This document shows positions 43,821-58,477 of a stretch of 64,000 bases of DNA, piece after piece. This DNA comes from Eledone cirrhosa. Its lineage: Eukaryota > Mollusca > Cephalopoda > Octopoda > Eledonidae. The translations under genes were made by a program, and so were the position numbers. The first letter of the stretch is position 1; each line of letters opens with the position of its first letter. The stretch spans positions 180,314,759 to 180,378,758 of the forward strand of contig OZ024743.1 of the NCBI GenBank assembly GCA_964016885.1. The letters are read 5' to 3'. The notes beneath the pieces are model-generated. The model made no database searches and was not told the DNA's origin. It saw only the letters and a list, made by a program, of their open reading frames with translations.

Positions 43821-45781
43821 TCTATACGTCTAGTTCTGTCTATACAGCTAGTTCTGTCTATACAGCTAGTTCTGTCTATACAGCTAGTTCTGTCTATACG
43901 TCTAGTTCTGTCTATACGTCTAGTTCTGTCTATACAGCTAGTTCTGTCTATACAGCTAGTTCTGTCTATACAGCTAGTTCTGTCTATACAGCTAGTTCTG
44001 TCTATACAGCTAGTTCTGTCTATACAGCTAGTTCTGTCTGTATGGCTAGTTCTGTCTATACAGCTAGTTCTGTCTATACAGCTAGTTCTGTCTATACAGC
44101 TAGTTCTGTCTATACGACTATTTCTGTCTATACAGCTAGTTCTGTCTATACAGCTAGTTCTGTCTATACAGCTAGTTCTGTCTATACAGCTAGTTCTGTC
44201 TATACAGCTAGTTCTGTCTATACAGCTAGTTCTGTCTATACAGCTAGTTCTGTCTATACAGCTAGTTATGTCTATACAGCTAGTTCTGTCTATACAGCTA
44301 GTTCTGTCTATACAGCTAGTTCTGTCTATACAGCTAGTTCTGTCTATACAGCTAGTTCTGTCTATACAGCTAGTTCTGTCTATACAGCTAGTTCTGTCTA
44401 TACAGCTAGTTCTGTCTATACAGCTAGTTCTATCTATACAGCTAGTTCTGTCTATACAGCTAGTTCTGTCTATACAGCTAGTTCTGTCTATACAGCTAGT
44501 TCTGTCTATACAGCTAGTTCTGTCTATACAGCTAGTTCTGTCTATACAGCTAGTTATGTCTATACAGCTAGTTCTATCTATACGACTAGTTCTGTCTATA
44601 CAGCTAGTTCTGTCTATACAGCTAGTTCTGTCTATACAGCTAGTTCTGTCTATACAGCTAGTTCTGTCTATACAGCTAGTTCTGTCTATACAGCTAGTTC
44701 TGTCTATACGTCTAGTTCTGTCTATACGTCTAGTTCTGTCTATACAGCTAGTTCTGTCTATACAGCTAGTTCTGTCTATACAGCTAGTTCTGTCTGTATG
44801 GCTAGTTCTGTCTATACAGCTAGTTCTGTCTATACAGCTAGTTCTCTCTATACAGTTAGTTCTGTCTATACAGCTAGTTCTGTCTATACAGCTAGTTCTG
44901 TCTATACGTCTAGTTCTGTCTATACAGCTAGTTCTGTCTATACAGCTAGTTCTGTCTATACAGCTAGTTCTGTCTATACGTCTAGTTCTGTCTATACGTC
45001 TAGTTCTGTCTATACAGCTAGTTCTGTCTATACAGCTAGTTCTGTCTATACAGCTAGTTCTGTCTGTATGGCTAGTTCTGTCTATACAGCTAGTTCTGTC
45101 TATACAGCTAGTTCTGTCTATACAGCTAGTTCTGTCTATACAGCTAGTTCTGTCTATACAGCTAGTTCTGTCTATACAGCTAGTTCTGTCTATACAGCTA
45201 GTTCTGTCTATACGTCTAGTTCTGTCTATACAGCTAGTTCTGTCTATACAGCTAGTTCTGTCTCTACAGCTAGTTCTGTCTATACAGCTAGTTCTGTCTA
45301 TACAGCTAGTTCTGTCTATACGTCTAGTTCTGTCTATACAGCTAGTTCTGTCTATACAGCTAGTTCTGTCTATACAGCTAGTTCTGTCTATACAGCTAGT
45401 TCTATCTATACAGCTAGTTCTGTCTATACAGCTAGTTCTATCTATACAGCTAGTTCTGTCTATACAGCTAGTTCTGTCTATACAGCTAGTTCTGTCTATA
45501 CAGCTAGTTCTGTCTATACAGCTAGTTCTGTCTATACAGCTAGTTCTGTCTGTACGTCTAGTGCTGTCTATTCAGCTAGTTCTGTCTATACAGCTAGTTC
45601 TGTCTATACAGCTAGTTCTGTCTATACAGCTAGTTCTGTCTATACAGCTAGTTCTGTCTATACAGCTAGTTCTATCTATACAGCTAGTTCTGTCTATACG
45701 ACTAGTTCTGTCTATACAGCTAGTTCTGTCTATACAGTTAGTTCTGTCTATACAGCTAGTTCTATCTATACAGCTAGTTCT

Positions 45782-46457
45782 GTCTATACAGCTAGTTCTG
45801 TCTATACAGCTAGTTCTGTCTATACAGCTAGTTCTGTCTATACAGCTAGTTCTGTCTATACAGCTAGTTCTGTCTATACAGCTAGTTCTATCTAGACAGC
45901 TAGTTCTGTCTATACGACTAGTTCTGTCTATACAGCTAGTTCTGTCTATACAGCTAGTTCTGTCTATACAGCTAGTTCTATCTATACAGCTAGTTCTGTC
46001 TATACGTCTAGTTCTGTCTATACAGCTAGTTCTGTCTATACAGCTAGTTCTGTCTATACAGCTAGTTCTGTCTATACAGTTAGTTCTGTCTATACAGCTA
46101 GTTCTGTCTATACAGTTAGTTCTGTCTATACAGCTAGTTCTATCTATACAGCTAGTTCTGTCTATACAGCTAGTTCTGTCTATACAGCTAGTTCTGTCTA
46201 TACAGCTAGTTCTGTCTATACAGCTAGTTCTGTCTATACAGCTAGTTCTATCTAGACAGCTAGTTCTGTCTATACGACTAGTTCTGTCTATACAGCTAGT
46301 TCTGTCTATACAGCTAGTTCTGTCTATACAGCTAGTTCTATCTATACAGCTAGTTCTGTCTATACGTCTAGTTCTGTCTATACAGCTAGTTCTGTCTATA
46401 CAGCTAGTTCTGTCTATACAGCTAGTTCTGTCTATACAGTTAGTTCTGTCTATACAG
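45782..46457. repeat. 360-bp higher-order repeat (two copies)
   Basis: 45782-46097 and 46142-46457 agree at an offset of 360 bp (20 units), including the rare 'tctagacagc' variant at 45892 and 46252. Confidence 0.85.
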
Positions 46458-48162
46458 TTAGTTCTGTCTATACAGCTAGTTCTGTCTATACAGTTAGTTC
46501 TGTCTATACGACTAGTTCTGTCTCTACAGCTAGTTCTGTCTATACAGCTAGTTCTGTCTATACAGCTAGTTCTATCTATACAGCTAGTTCTATCTATACA
46601 GCTAGTTCTGTCTATACGTCTAGTTCTGTCTATACAGCTAGTTCTGTCTATACAGCTAGTTCTGTCTATACAGCTAGTTCTGTCTATACAGCTAGTTCTG
46701 TCTATACAGCTAGTTCTGTCTGTACGTCTAGTTCTGTCTATACAGCTAGTTCTGTCTATACAGCTAGTTCTGTCTATACAGCTAGTTCTGTCTATACAGC
46801 TAGTTCTGTCTATACAGCTAGTTCTGTCTATACAGCTAGTTCTGTCTATACAGCTAGTTCTATCTATACAGCTAGTTCTGTCTATACGACTAGTTCTGTC
46901 TATACAGCTAGTTCTGTCTATACAGCTAGTTCTGTCTATACAGCTAGTTCTGTCTATACAGCTAGTTCTGTCTATACAGTTAGTTCTGTCTATACAGCTA
47001 GTTCTGTCTATACAGCTAGTTCTGTCTGTACGTCTAGTTCTGTCTATACAGCTAGTTCTGTCTATACAGCTAGTTCTGTCTATACAGTTAGTTCTATCTA
47101 TACAGCTAGTTCTGTCTATACGACTAGTTCTGTCTATACAGCTAGTTCTGTCTATACAGCTAGTTCTGTCTATACAGCTAGTTCTGTCTATACAGCTAGT
47201 TCTGTCTATACAGCTAGTTCTGTCTATACAGCTAGTTCTGTCTATACAGTTAGTTCTATCTATACAGCTAGTTCTGTCTATACGACTAGTTCTGTCTATA
47301 CAGCTAGTTCTGTCTATACAGCTAGTTCTGTCTATACAGCTAGTTCTGTCTATACAGCTAGTTCTGTCTATACAGCTAGTTCTGTCTATACAGCTAGTTC
47401 TGTCTATACAGCTAGTTCTGTCTATACAGCTAGTTCTGTCTATACAGCTAGTTCTGTCTATACAGCTAGTTCTGTCTATACAGTTAGTTCTATCTATACA
47501 GCTAGTTCTGTCTATACGACTAGTTCTGTCTATACAGCTAGTTCTGTCTATACAGCTAGTTCTGTCTGTACGTCTAGTTCTGTCTATACAGATAGTTCTG
47601 TCTATACAGCTAGTTCTGTCTATACAGCTAGTTCTGTCTATACGACTAGTTCTGTCTATACAGCTAGTTCTGTCTATACAGCTAGTTCTGTCTATACAGC
47701 TAGTTCTGTCTATACAGCTAGTTCTATCTATACAGCTAGTTCTATCTATACAGCTAGTTCTGTCTATACAGCTAGTTCTGTCTATACGACTAGTTCTGTC
47801 TATACAGCTAGTTCTGTCTATACAGCTAGTTCTGTCTATACAGCTAGTTCTGTCTATACAGCTAGTTCTGTCTATACAGCTAGTTCTGTCTATACAGCTA
47901 GTTCTGTCTGTACGTCTAGTTCTGTCTATACGACTAGTTCTGTCTATACAGCTAGTTCTGTCTATACAGCTAGTTCTGTCTATACAGCTAGTTCTGTCTA
48001 TACAGCTAGTTCTGTCTATACAGCTAGTTCTGTCTATACAGCTAGTTCTGTCTATACAGCTAGTTCTGTCTATACAGCTAGTTCTGTCTATACAGCTAGT
48101 TCTGTCTGTATGGCTAGTTCTGTCTATACAGCTAGTTCTGTCTATACAGCTAGTTCTGTCTG

Positions 48163-51100
48163 TACGTCTAGTTCTGTCTATACAGCTAGTTCTGTCTATA
48201 CAGCTAGTTCTGTCTATACAGCTAGTTCTGTCTATACAGCTAGTTCTGTCTATACAGCTAGTTCTGTCTATACAGCTAGTTCTGTCTATACAGCTAGTTC
48301 TGTCTATACGACTAGTTCTGTCTATACAGCTAGTGCTGTCTATACAGCTAGTTCTGTCTATACAGCTAGTTCTGTCTATACAGCTAGTTCTGTCTATACA
48401 GCTAGTTCTGTCTATACAGCTAGTTCTGTCTATACAGCTAGTTCTGTCTATACGACTAGTTCTGTCTATACAGCTAGTGCTGTCTATACGACTAGTTCTG
48501 TCTATACAGCTAGTTCTGTCTATACAGCTAGTTCTCTCTATACAACTAGTTCTGTCTATACAGCTAGTTCTGTCTATACAGCTAGTTCTGTCTATACGAC
48601 TAGTTCTGTCTATACGACTAGTTCTGTCTATACAGCTAGTTCTGTCTATACAGCTAGTTCTGTCTATACAGCTAGTTCTGTCTATACAGCTAGTTCTGTC
48701 TATACAGCTAGTTCTGTCTATACAGCTAGTTCTGTCTATACAGCTAGTTCTGTCTATACAGCTAGTTCTGTCTATACAGCTAGTTCTGTCTGTATGGCTA
48801 GTTCTGTCTATACAGCTAGTTCTGTCTATACAGCTAGTTCTGTCTGTACGTCTAGTTCTGTCTATACAGCTAGTTCTGTCTATACAGCTAGTTCTGTCTA
48901 TACAGCTAGTTCTATCTATACAGCTAGTTCTGTCTATACAGCTAGTTCTATCTATACAGCTAGTTCTGTCTATACGACTAGTTCTGTCTATACAGCTAGT
49001 GCTGTCTATACGACTAGTTCTGTCTATACAGCTAGTTCTGTCTATACAGCTAGTTCTGTCTATACAGCTAGTTCTGTCTATACGACTAGTTCTGTCTATA
49101 CGACTAGTTCTGTCTATACAGCTAGTTCTGTCTATACAGCTAGTTCTGTCTATACAGCTAGTTCTGTCTATACAGCTAGTTCTGTCTATACAGCTAGTTC
49201 TATCTATACAGCTAGTTCTCTCTATACAGCTAGTTCTATCTATACAGCTAGTTCTGTCTATACAGCTAGTTCTGTCTATACAGCTAGTTCTGTCTATACA
49301 GCTAGTTCTGTCTATACAGCTAGTTCTGTCTATACAGCTAGTTCTGTCTATACAGCTAGTTCTGTCTATACAGCTAGTTCTGTCTATACAGCTAGTTCTG
49401 TCTATACAGCTAGTTCTGTCTATACAGCTAGTTCTGTCTATACAGTTAGTTCTGTCTATACGACTAGTTCTGTCTATACAGCTAGTTCTGTCTATACAGC
49501 TAGTTCTGTCTATACAGCTAGTTCTGTCTATACGACTAGTTCTGTCTATACAGCTAGTTCTGTCTATACAGCTAGTTCTGTCTCTACAGCTAGTTCTGTC
49601 TCTACAGCTAGTTCTGTCTATACAGCTAGTTCTGTCTATACAGCTAGTTCTGTCTATACAGTTAGTTCTGTCTATACAGCTAGTTCTGTCTATACAGCTA
49701 GTTCTGTCTATACAGCTAGTGCTGTCTATACGTCTAGTTCTGTCTATACAGCTAGTTCTGTCTATACAGCTAGTTCTGTCTATACAGCTAGTTCTGTCTA
49801 TACGACTAGTTCTGTCTATACGACTAGTTCTGTCTATACAGTTAGTTCTGTCTATACAGCTAGTTCTATCTATACAGCTAGTTCTATCTATACAGCTAGT
49901 TCTGTCTATACAGCTAGTTCTGTCTATACAGCTAGTTATGTCTATACAGCTAGTTCTGTCTATACAGCTAGTTATGTCTATACGACTAGTTCTGTCTATA
50001 CGACTAGTTCTGTCTATACAGCTAGTTCTGTCTATACAGCTAGTTCTATCTATACAGCTAGTTCTGTCTATACAGCTAGTTCTGTCTATACAGCTAGTTC
50101 TGTCTATACAGCTAGTTCTGTCTATACAGCTAGTTCTGTCTGTACGTCTAGTTCTGTCTATACGACTAGTTCTGTCTATACAGCTAGTTCTGTCTATACA
50201 GCTAGTTCTGTCTATACAGCTAGTTCTGTCTATACAGCTAGTTCTGTCTATACAGCTAGTTCTGTCTATACAGCTAGTTCTGTCTATACAGCTAGTTCTG
50301 TCTATACAGCTAGTTCTGTCTATACAGCTAGTTCTGTCTGTATGGCTAGTTCTGTCTATACAGCTAGTTCTGTCTATACAGCTAGTTCTGTCTGTACGTC
50401 TAGTTCTGTCTATACAGCTAGTTCTGTCTATACAGCTAGTTCTGTCTATACAGCTAGTTCTGTCTATACAGCTAGTTCTGTCTATACAGCTAGTTCTGTC
50501 TATACAGCTAGTTCTGTCTATACAGCTAGTTCTGTCTATACGACTAGTTCTGTCTATACAGCTAGTGCTGTCTATACAGCTAGTTCTGTCTATACAGCTA
50601 GTTCTGTCTATACAGCTAGTTCTGTCTATACAGCTAGTTCTGTCTATACAGCTAGTTCTGTCTATACAGCTAGTTCTGTCTATACGACTAGTTCTGTCTA
50701 TACAGCTAGTGCTGTCTATACGACTAGTTCTGTCTATACAGCTAGTTCTGTCTATACAGCTAGTTCTCTCTATACAACTAGTTCTGTCTATACAGCTAGT
50801 TCTGTCTATACAGCTAGTTCTGTCTATACGACTAGTTCTGTCTATACGACTAGTTCTGTCTATACAGCTAGTTCTGTCTATACAGCTAGTTCTGTCTATA
50901 CAGCTAGTTCTGTCTATACAGCTAGTTCTGTCTATACAGCTAGTTCTGTCTATACAGCTAGTTCTGTCTATACAGCTAGTTCTGTCTATACAGCTAGTTC
51001 TGTCTATACAGCTAGTTCTGTCTGTATGGCTAGTTCTGTCTATACAGCTAGTTCTGTCTATACAGCTAGTTCTGTCTGTACGTCTAGTTCTGTCTATACA

Positions 51101-53257
51101 GCTAGTTCTGTCTATACAGCTAGTTCTGTCTATACAGCTAGTTCTATCTATACAGCTAGTTCTGTCTATACAGCTAGTTCTATCTATACAGCTAGTTCTG
51201 TCTATACGACTAGTTCTGTCTATACAGCTAGTGCTGTCTATACGACTAGTTCTGTCTATACAGCTAGTTCTGTCTATACAGCTAGTTCTGTCTATACAGC
51301 TAGTTCTGTCTATACGACTAGTTCTGTCTATACGACTAGTTCTGTCTATACAGCTAGTTCTGTCTATACAGCTAGTTCTGTCTATACAGCTAGTTCTGTC
51401 TATACAGCTAGTTCTGTCTATACAGCTAGTTCTATCTATACAGCTAGTTCTCTCTATACAGCTAGTTCTATCTATACAGCTAGTTCTGTCTATACAGCTA
51501 GTTCTGTCTATACAGCTAGTTCTGTCTATACAGCTAGTTCTGTCTATACAGCTAGTTCTGTCTATACAGCTAGTTCTGTCTTTACAGCTAGTTCTGTCTA
51601 TACAGCTAGTTCTGTCTATACAGCTAGTTCTGTCTATACAGCTAGTTCTGTCTATACAGTTAGTTCTGTCTATACGACTAGTTCTGTCTATACAGCTAGT
51701 TCTGTCTATACAGCTAGTTCTGTCTATACAGCTAGTTCTGTCTATACGAATAGTTCTGTCTATACAGCTAGTTCTGTCTATACAGCTAGTTCTGTCTCTA
51801 CAGCTAGTTCTGTCTCTACAGCTAGTTCTGTCTATACAGCTAGTTCTGTCTATACAGCTAGTTCTGTCTATACAGTTAGTTCTGTCTATACAGCTAGTTC
51901 TGTCTATACAGCTAGTTCTGTCTATACAGCTAGTGCTGTCTATACGTCTAGTTCTGTCTATACAGCTAGTTCTGTCTATACAGCTAGTTCTGTCTATACA
52001 GCTAGTTCTGTCTATACGACTAGTTCTGTCTATACGACTAGTTCTGTCTATACAGTTAGTTCTGTCTATACAGCTAGTTCTATCTATACAGCTAGTTCTA
52101 TCTATACAGCTAGTTCTGTCTATACAGCTAGTTCTGTCTATACAGCTAGTTATGTCTATACAGCTAGTTCTGTCTATACAGCTAGTTATGTCTATACGAC
52201 TAGTTCTGTCTATACGACTAGTTCTGTCTATACAGCTAGTTCTGTCTATACAGCTAGTTCTATCTATACAGCTAGTTCTGTCTATACAGCTAGTTCTGTC
52301 TATACAGCTAGTTCTGTCTATACAGCTAGTTCTGTCTATACAGCTAGTTCTGTCTATACAGCTAGTTCTGTCTATACAGCTAGTTCTGTCTGTACGTCTA
52401 GTTCTGTCTATACAGATAGTTCTGTCTATACAGCTAGTTCTATCTATACAGCTAGTTCTATCTATACAGCTAGTTCTGTCTATACAGCTAGTTCTGTCTA
52501 TACAGCTAGTTATGTCTATACAGCTAGTTCTGTCTATACAGCTAGTTCTGTCTATACAGCTAGTGCTGTCTATACGTCTAGTTCTGTCTATACAGCTAGT
52601 TCTGTCTATACAGCTAGTTCTGTCTATACGTCTAGTTCTGTCTATACAGCTAGTTCTGTCTATACAGCTAGTGCTGTCTATACGACTAGTTCTGTCTATA
52701 CAGCTAGTTCTGTCTATACAGCTAGTTCTGTCTATACAGCTAGTTCTGTCTATACGTCTAGTTCTGTCTATACAGCTAGTTCTGTCTATACAGCTAGTTC
52801 TATCTATACAGCTAGTTCTGTCTATACAGCTAGTTCTGTCTATACAGCTAGTTCTGTCTATACAGCTAGTTCTGTCTATACAGCTAGTTCTGTCTATACG
52901 TCTAGTTCTCTCTATAGAGTTAGTTCTGTCTATACAGCTAGTTCTGTCTATACAGCTAGTTCTGTCTATACAGCTAGTTCTGTCTATACAGCTAGTTCTG
53001 TCTATACAGCTAGTTCTGTCTATACAGCTAGTTCTGTCTATACGTCTAGTTCTGTCTATACAGCTAGTTCTATCTATACAGCTAGTTCTGTCTATACAGC
53101 TAGTTCTATCTATACAGCTAGTTCTATCTATACAGCTAGTTCTGTCTATACAGCTAGTTCTATCTATACAGCTAGTTCTGTCTATACAGCTAGTTCTGTC
53201 TATACAGCTAGTGCTGTCTATACGTCTAGTTCTGTCTATACAGCTAGTTCTGTCTAT
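48163..53257. repeat. Higher-order block 2, copy 1 (~5.1 kb)
   Basis: All lines I compared are identical to those 5,220 bp (290 units) downstream, including rare variants 'tttacag' (51581 and 56801), 'tatacgaatag' (51746 and 56966) and 'tatagagtta' (52913 and 58133). Within the block, two sub-blocks relate at an offset of 2,214-2,232 bp. Confidence 0.9.
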
Positions 53258-53382
53258 ACGTCTAGTTCTGTCTATACAGCTAGTTCTGTCTATACAGCTA
53301 GTGCTGTCTATACGACTAGTTCTGTCTATACAGCTAGTTCTGTCTATACAGCTAGTTCTGTCTATACAGCTAGTTCTGTCTA

Positions 53383-56300
53383 TACGTCTAGTTCTGTCTA
53401 TACAGCTAGTTCTGTCTATACAGCTAGTTCTGTCTATACAGCTAGTTCTGTCTATACAGCTAGTTCTGTCTATACAGCTAGTTCTGTCTATACAGCTAGT
53501 TCTGTCTATACAGCTAGTTCTGTCTATACGACTAGTTCTGTCTATACAGCTAGTGCTGTCTATACAGCTAGTTCTGTCTATACAGCTAGTTCTGTCTATA
53601 CAGCTAGTTCTGTCTATACAGCTAGTTCTGTCTATACAGCTAGTTCTGTCTATACAGCTAGTTCTGTCTATACGACTAGTTCTGTCTATACAGCTAGTGC
53701 TGTCTATACGACTAGTTCTGTCTATACAGCTAGTTCTGTCTATACAGCTAGTTCTCTCTATACAACTAGTTCTGTCTATACAGCTAGTTCTGTCTATACA
53801 GCTAGTTCTGTCTATACGACTAGTTCTGTCTATACGACTAGTTCTGTCTATACAGCTAGTTCTGTCTATACAGCTAGTTCTGTCTATACAGCTAGTTCTG
53901 TCTATACAGCTAGTTCTGTCTATACAGCTAGTTCTGTCTATACAGCTAGTTCTGTCTATACAGCTAGTTCTGTCTATACAGCTAGTTCTGTCTATACAGC
54001 TAGTTCTGTCTGTATGGCTAGTTCTGTCTATACAGCTAGTTCTGTCTATACAGCTAGTTCTGTCTGTACGTCTAGTTCTGTCTATACAGCTAGTTCTGTC
54101 TATACAGCTAGTTCTGTCTATACAGCTAGTTCTATCTATACAGCTAGTTCTGTCTATACAGCTAGTTCTATCTATACAGCTAGTTCTGTCTATACGACTA
54201 GTTCTGTCTATACAGCTAGTGCTGTCTATACGACTAGTTCTGTCTATACAGCTAGTTCTGTCTATACAGCTAGTTCTGTCTATACAGCTAGTTCTGTCTA
54301 TACGACTAGTTCTGTCTATACGACTAGTTCTGTCTATACAGCTAGTTCTGTCTATACAGCTAGTTCTGTCTATACAGCTAGTTCTGTCTATACAGCTAGT
54401 TCTGTCTATACAGCTAGTTCTATCTATACAGCTAGTTCTCTCTATACAGCTAGTTCTATCTATACAGCTAGTTCTGTCTATACAGCTAGTTCTGTCTATA
54501 CAGCTAGTTCTGTCTATACAGCTAGTTCTGTCTATACAGCTAGTTCTGTCTATACAGCTAGTTCTGTCTATACAGCTAGTTCTGTCTATACAGCTAGTTC
54601 TGTCTATACAGCTAGTTCTGTCTATACAGCTAGTTCTGTCTATACAGCTAGTTCTGTCTATACAGTTAGTTCTGTCTATACGACTAGTTCTGTCTATACA
54701 GCTAGTTCTGTCTATACAGCTAGTTCTGTCTATACAGCTAGTTCTGTCTATACGACTAGTTCTGTCTATACAGCTAGTTCTGTCTATACAGCTAGTTCTG
54801 TCTCTACAGCTAGTTCTGTCTCTACAGCTAGTTCTGTCTATACAGCTAGTTCTGTCTATACAGCTAGTTCTGTCTATACAGTTAGTTCTGTCTATACAGC
54901 TAGTTCTGTCTATACAGCTAGTTCTGTCTATACAGCTAGTGCTGTCTATACGTCTAGTTCTGTCTATACAGCTAGTTCTGTCTATACAGCTAGTTCTGTC
55001 TATACAGCTAGTTCTGTCTATACGACTAGTTCTGTCTATACGACTAGTTCTGTCTATACAGTTAGTTCTGTCTATACAGCTAGTTCTATCTATACAGCTA
55101 GTTCTATCTATACAGCTAGTTCTGTCTATACAGCTAGTTCTGTCTATACAGCTAGTTATGTCTATACAGCTAGTTCTGTCTATACAGCTAGTTATGTCTA
55201 TACGACTAGTTCTGTCTATACGACTAGTTCTGTCTATACAGCTAGTTCTGTCTATACAGCTAGTTCTATCTATACAGCTAGTTCTGTCTATACAGCTAGT
55301 TCTGTCTATACAGCTAGTTCTGTCTATACAGCTAGTTCTGTCTATACAGCTAGTTCTGTCTGTACGTCTAGTTCTGTCTATACGACTAGTTCTGTCTATA
55401 CAGCTAGTTCTGTCTATACAGCTAGTTCTGTCTATACAGCTAGTTCTGTCTATACAGCTAGTTCTGTCTATACAGCTAGTTCTGTCTATACAGCTAGTTC
55501 TGTCTATACAGCTAGTTCTGTCTATACAGCTAGTTCTGTCTATACAGCTAGTTCTGTCTGTATGGCTAGTTCTGTCTATACAGCTAGTTCTGTCTATACA
55601 GCTAGTTCTGTCTGTACGTCTAGTTCTGTCTATACAGCTAGTTCTGTCTATACAGCTAGTTCTGTCTATACAGCTAGTTCTGTCTATACAGCTAGTTCTG
55701 TCTATACAGCTAGTTCTGTCTATACAGCTAGTTCTGTCTATACAGCTAGTTCTGTCTATACGACTAGTTCTGTCTATACAGCTAGTGCTGTCTATACAGC
55801 TAGTTCTGTCTATACAGCTAGTTCTGTCTATACAGCTAGTTCTGTCTATACAGCTAGTTCTGTCTATACAGCTAGTTCTGTCTATACAGCTAGTTCTGTC
55901 TATACGACTAGTTCTGTCTATACAGCTAGTGCTGTCTATACGACTAGTTCTGTCTATACAGCTAGTTCTGTCTATACAGCTAGTTCTCTCTATACAACTA
56001 GTTCTGTCTATACAGCTAGTTCTGTCTATACAGCTAGTTCTGTCTATACGACTAGTTCTGTCTATACGACTAGTTCTGTCTATACAGCTAGTTCTGTCTA
56101 TACAGCTAGTTCTGTCTATACAGCTAGTTCTGTCTATACAGCTAGTTCTGTCTATACAGCTAGTTCTGTCTATACAGCTAGTTCTGTCTATACAGCTAGT
56201 TCTGTCTATACAGCTAGTTCTGTCTATACAGCTAGTTCTGTCTGTATGGCTAGTTCTGTCTATACAGCTAGTTCTGTCTATACAGCTAGTTCTGTCTGTA

Positions 56301-58477
56301 CGTCTAGTTCTGTCTATACAGCTAGTTCTGTCTATACAGCTAGTTCTGTCTATACAGCTAGTTCTATCTATACAGCTAGTTCTGTCTATACAGCTAGTTC
56401 TATCTATACAGCTAGTTCTGTCTATACGACTAGTTCTGTCTATACAGCTAGTGCTGTCTATACGACTAGTTCTGTCTATACAGCTAGTTCTGTCTATACA
56501 GCTAGTTCTGTCTATACAGCTAGTTCTGTCTATACGACTAGTTCTGTCTATACGACTAGTTCTGTCTATACAGCTAGTTCTGTCTATACAGCTAGTTCTG
56601 TCTATACAGCTAGTTCTGTCTATACAGCTAGTTCTGTCTATACAGCTAGTTCTATCTATACAGCTAGTTCTCTCTATACAGCTAGTTCTATCTATACAGC
56701 TAGTTCTGTCTATACAGCTAGTTCTGTCTATACAGCTAGTTCTGTCTATACAGCTAGTTCTGTCTATACAGCTAGTTCTGTCTATACAGCTAGTTCTGTC
56801 TTTACAGCTAGTTCTGTCTATACAGCTAGTTCTGTCTATACAGCTAGTTCTGTCTATACAGCTAGTTCTGTCTATACAGTTAGTTCTGTCTATACGACTA
56901 GTTCTGTCTATACAGCTAGTTCTGTCTATACAGCTAGTTCTGTCTATACAGCTAGTTCTGTCTATACGAATAGTTCTGTCTATACAGCTAGTTCTGTCTA
57001 TACAGCTAGTTCTGTCTCTACAGCTAGTTCTGTCTCTACAGCTAGTTCTGTCTATACAGCTAGTTCTGTCTATACAGCTAGTTCTGTCTATACAGTTAGT
57101 TCTGTCTATACAGCTAGTTCTGTCTATACAGCTAGTTCTGTCTATACAGCTAGTGCTGTCTATACGTCTAGTTCTGTCTATACAGCTAGTTCTGTCTATA
57201 CAGCTAGTTCTGTCTATACAGCTAGTTCTGTCTATACGACTAGTTCTGTCTATACGACTAGTTCTGTCTATACAGTTAGTTCTGTCTATACAGCTAGTTC
57301 TATCTATACAGCTAGTTCTATCTATACAGCTAGTTCTGTCTATACAGCTAGTTCTGTCTATACAGCTAGTTATGTCTATACAGCTAGTTCTGTCTATACA
57401 GCTAGTTATGTCTATACGACTAGTTCTGTCTATACGACTAGTTCTGTCTATACAGCTAGTTCTGTCTATACAGCTAGTTCTATCTATACAGCTAGTTCTG
57501 TCTATACAGCTAGTTCTGTCTATACAGCTAGTTCTGTCTATACAGCTAGTTCTGTCTATACAGCTAGTTCTGTCTATACAGCTAGTTCTGTCTATACAGC
57601 TAGTTCTGTCTGTACGTCTAGTTCTGTCTATACAGATAGTTCTGTCTATACAGCTAGTTCTATCTATACAGCTAGTTCTATCTATACAGCTAGTTCTGTC
57701 TATACAGCTAGTTCTGTCTATACAGCTAGTTATGTCTATACAGCTAGTTCTGTCTATACAGCTAGTTCTGTCTATACAGCTAGTGCTGTCTATACGTCTA
57801 GTTCTGTCTATACAGCTAGTTCTGTCTATACAGCTAGTTCTGTCTATACGTCTAGTTCTGTCTATACAGCTAGTTCTGTCTATACAGCTAGTGCTGTCTA
57901 TACGACTAGTTCTGTCTATACAGCTAGTTCTGTCTATACAGCTAGTTCTGTCTATACAGCTAGTTCTGTCTATACGTCTAGTTCTGTCTATACAGCTAGT
58001 TCTGTCTATACAGCTAGTTCTATCTATACAGCTAGTTCTGTCTATACAGCTAGTTCTGTCTATACAGCTAGTTCTGTCTATACAGCTAGTTCTGTCTATA
58101 CAGCTAGTTCTGTCTATACGTCTAGTTCTCTCTATAGAGTTAGTTCTGTCTATACAGCTAGTTCTGTCTATACAGCTAGTTCTGTCTATACAGCTAGTTC
58201 TGTCTATACAGCTAGTTCTGTCTATACAGCTAGTTCTGTCTATACAGCTAGTTCTGTCTATACGTCTAGTTCTGTCTATACAGCTAGTTCTATCTATACA
58301 GCTAGTTCTGTCTATACAGCTAGTTCTATCTATACAGCTAGTTCTATCTATACAGCTAGTTCTGTCTATACAGCTAGTTCTATCTATACAGCTAGTTCTG
58401 TCTATACAGCTAGTTCTGTCTATACAGCTAGTGCTGTCTATACGTCTAGTTCTGTCTATACAGCTAGTTCTGTCTAT
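53383..58477. repeat. Higher-order block 2, copy 2 (~5.1 kb)
   Basis: Partner of 48163-53257; agreement ends near 58477, where copy 1 has a 'cgtctag' variant and copy 2 does not. Confidence 0.9.
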
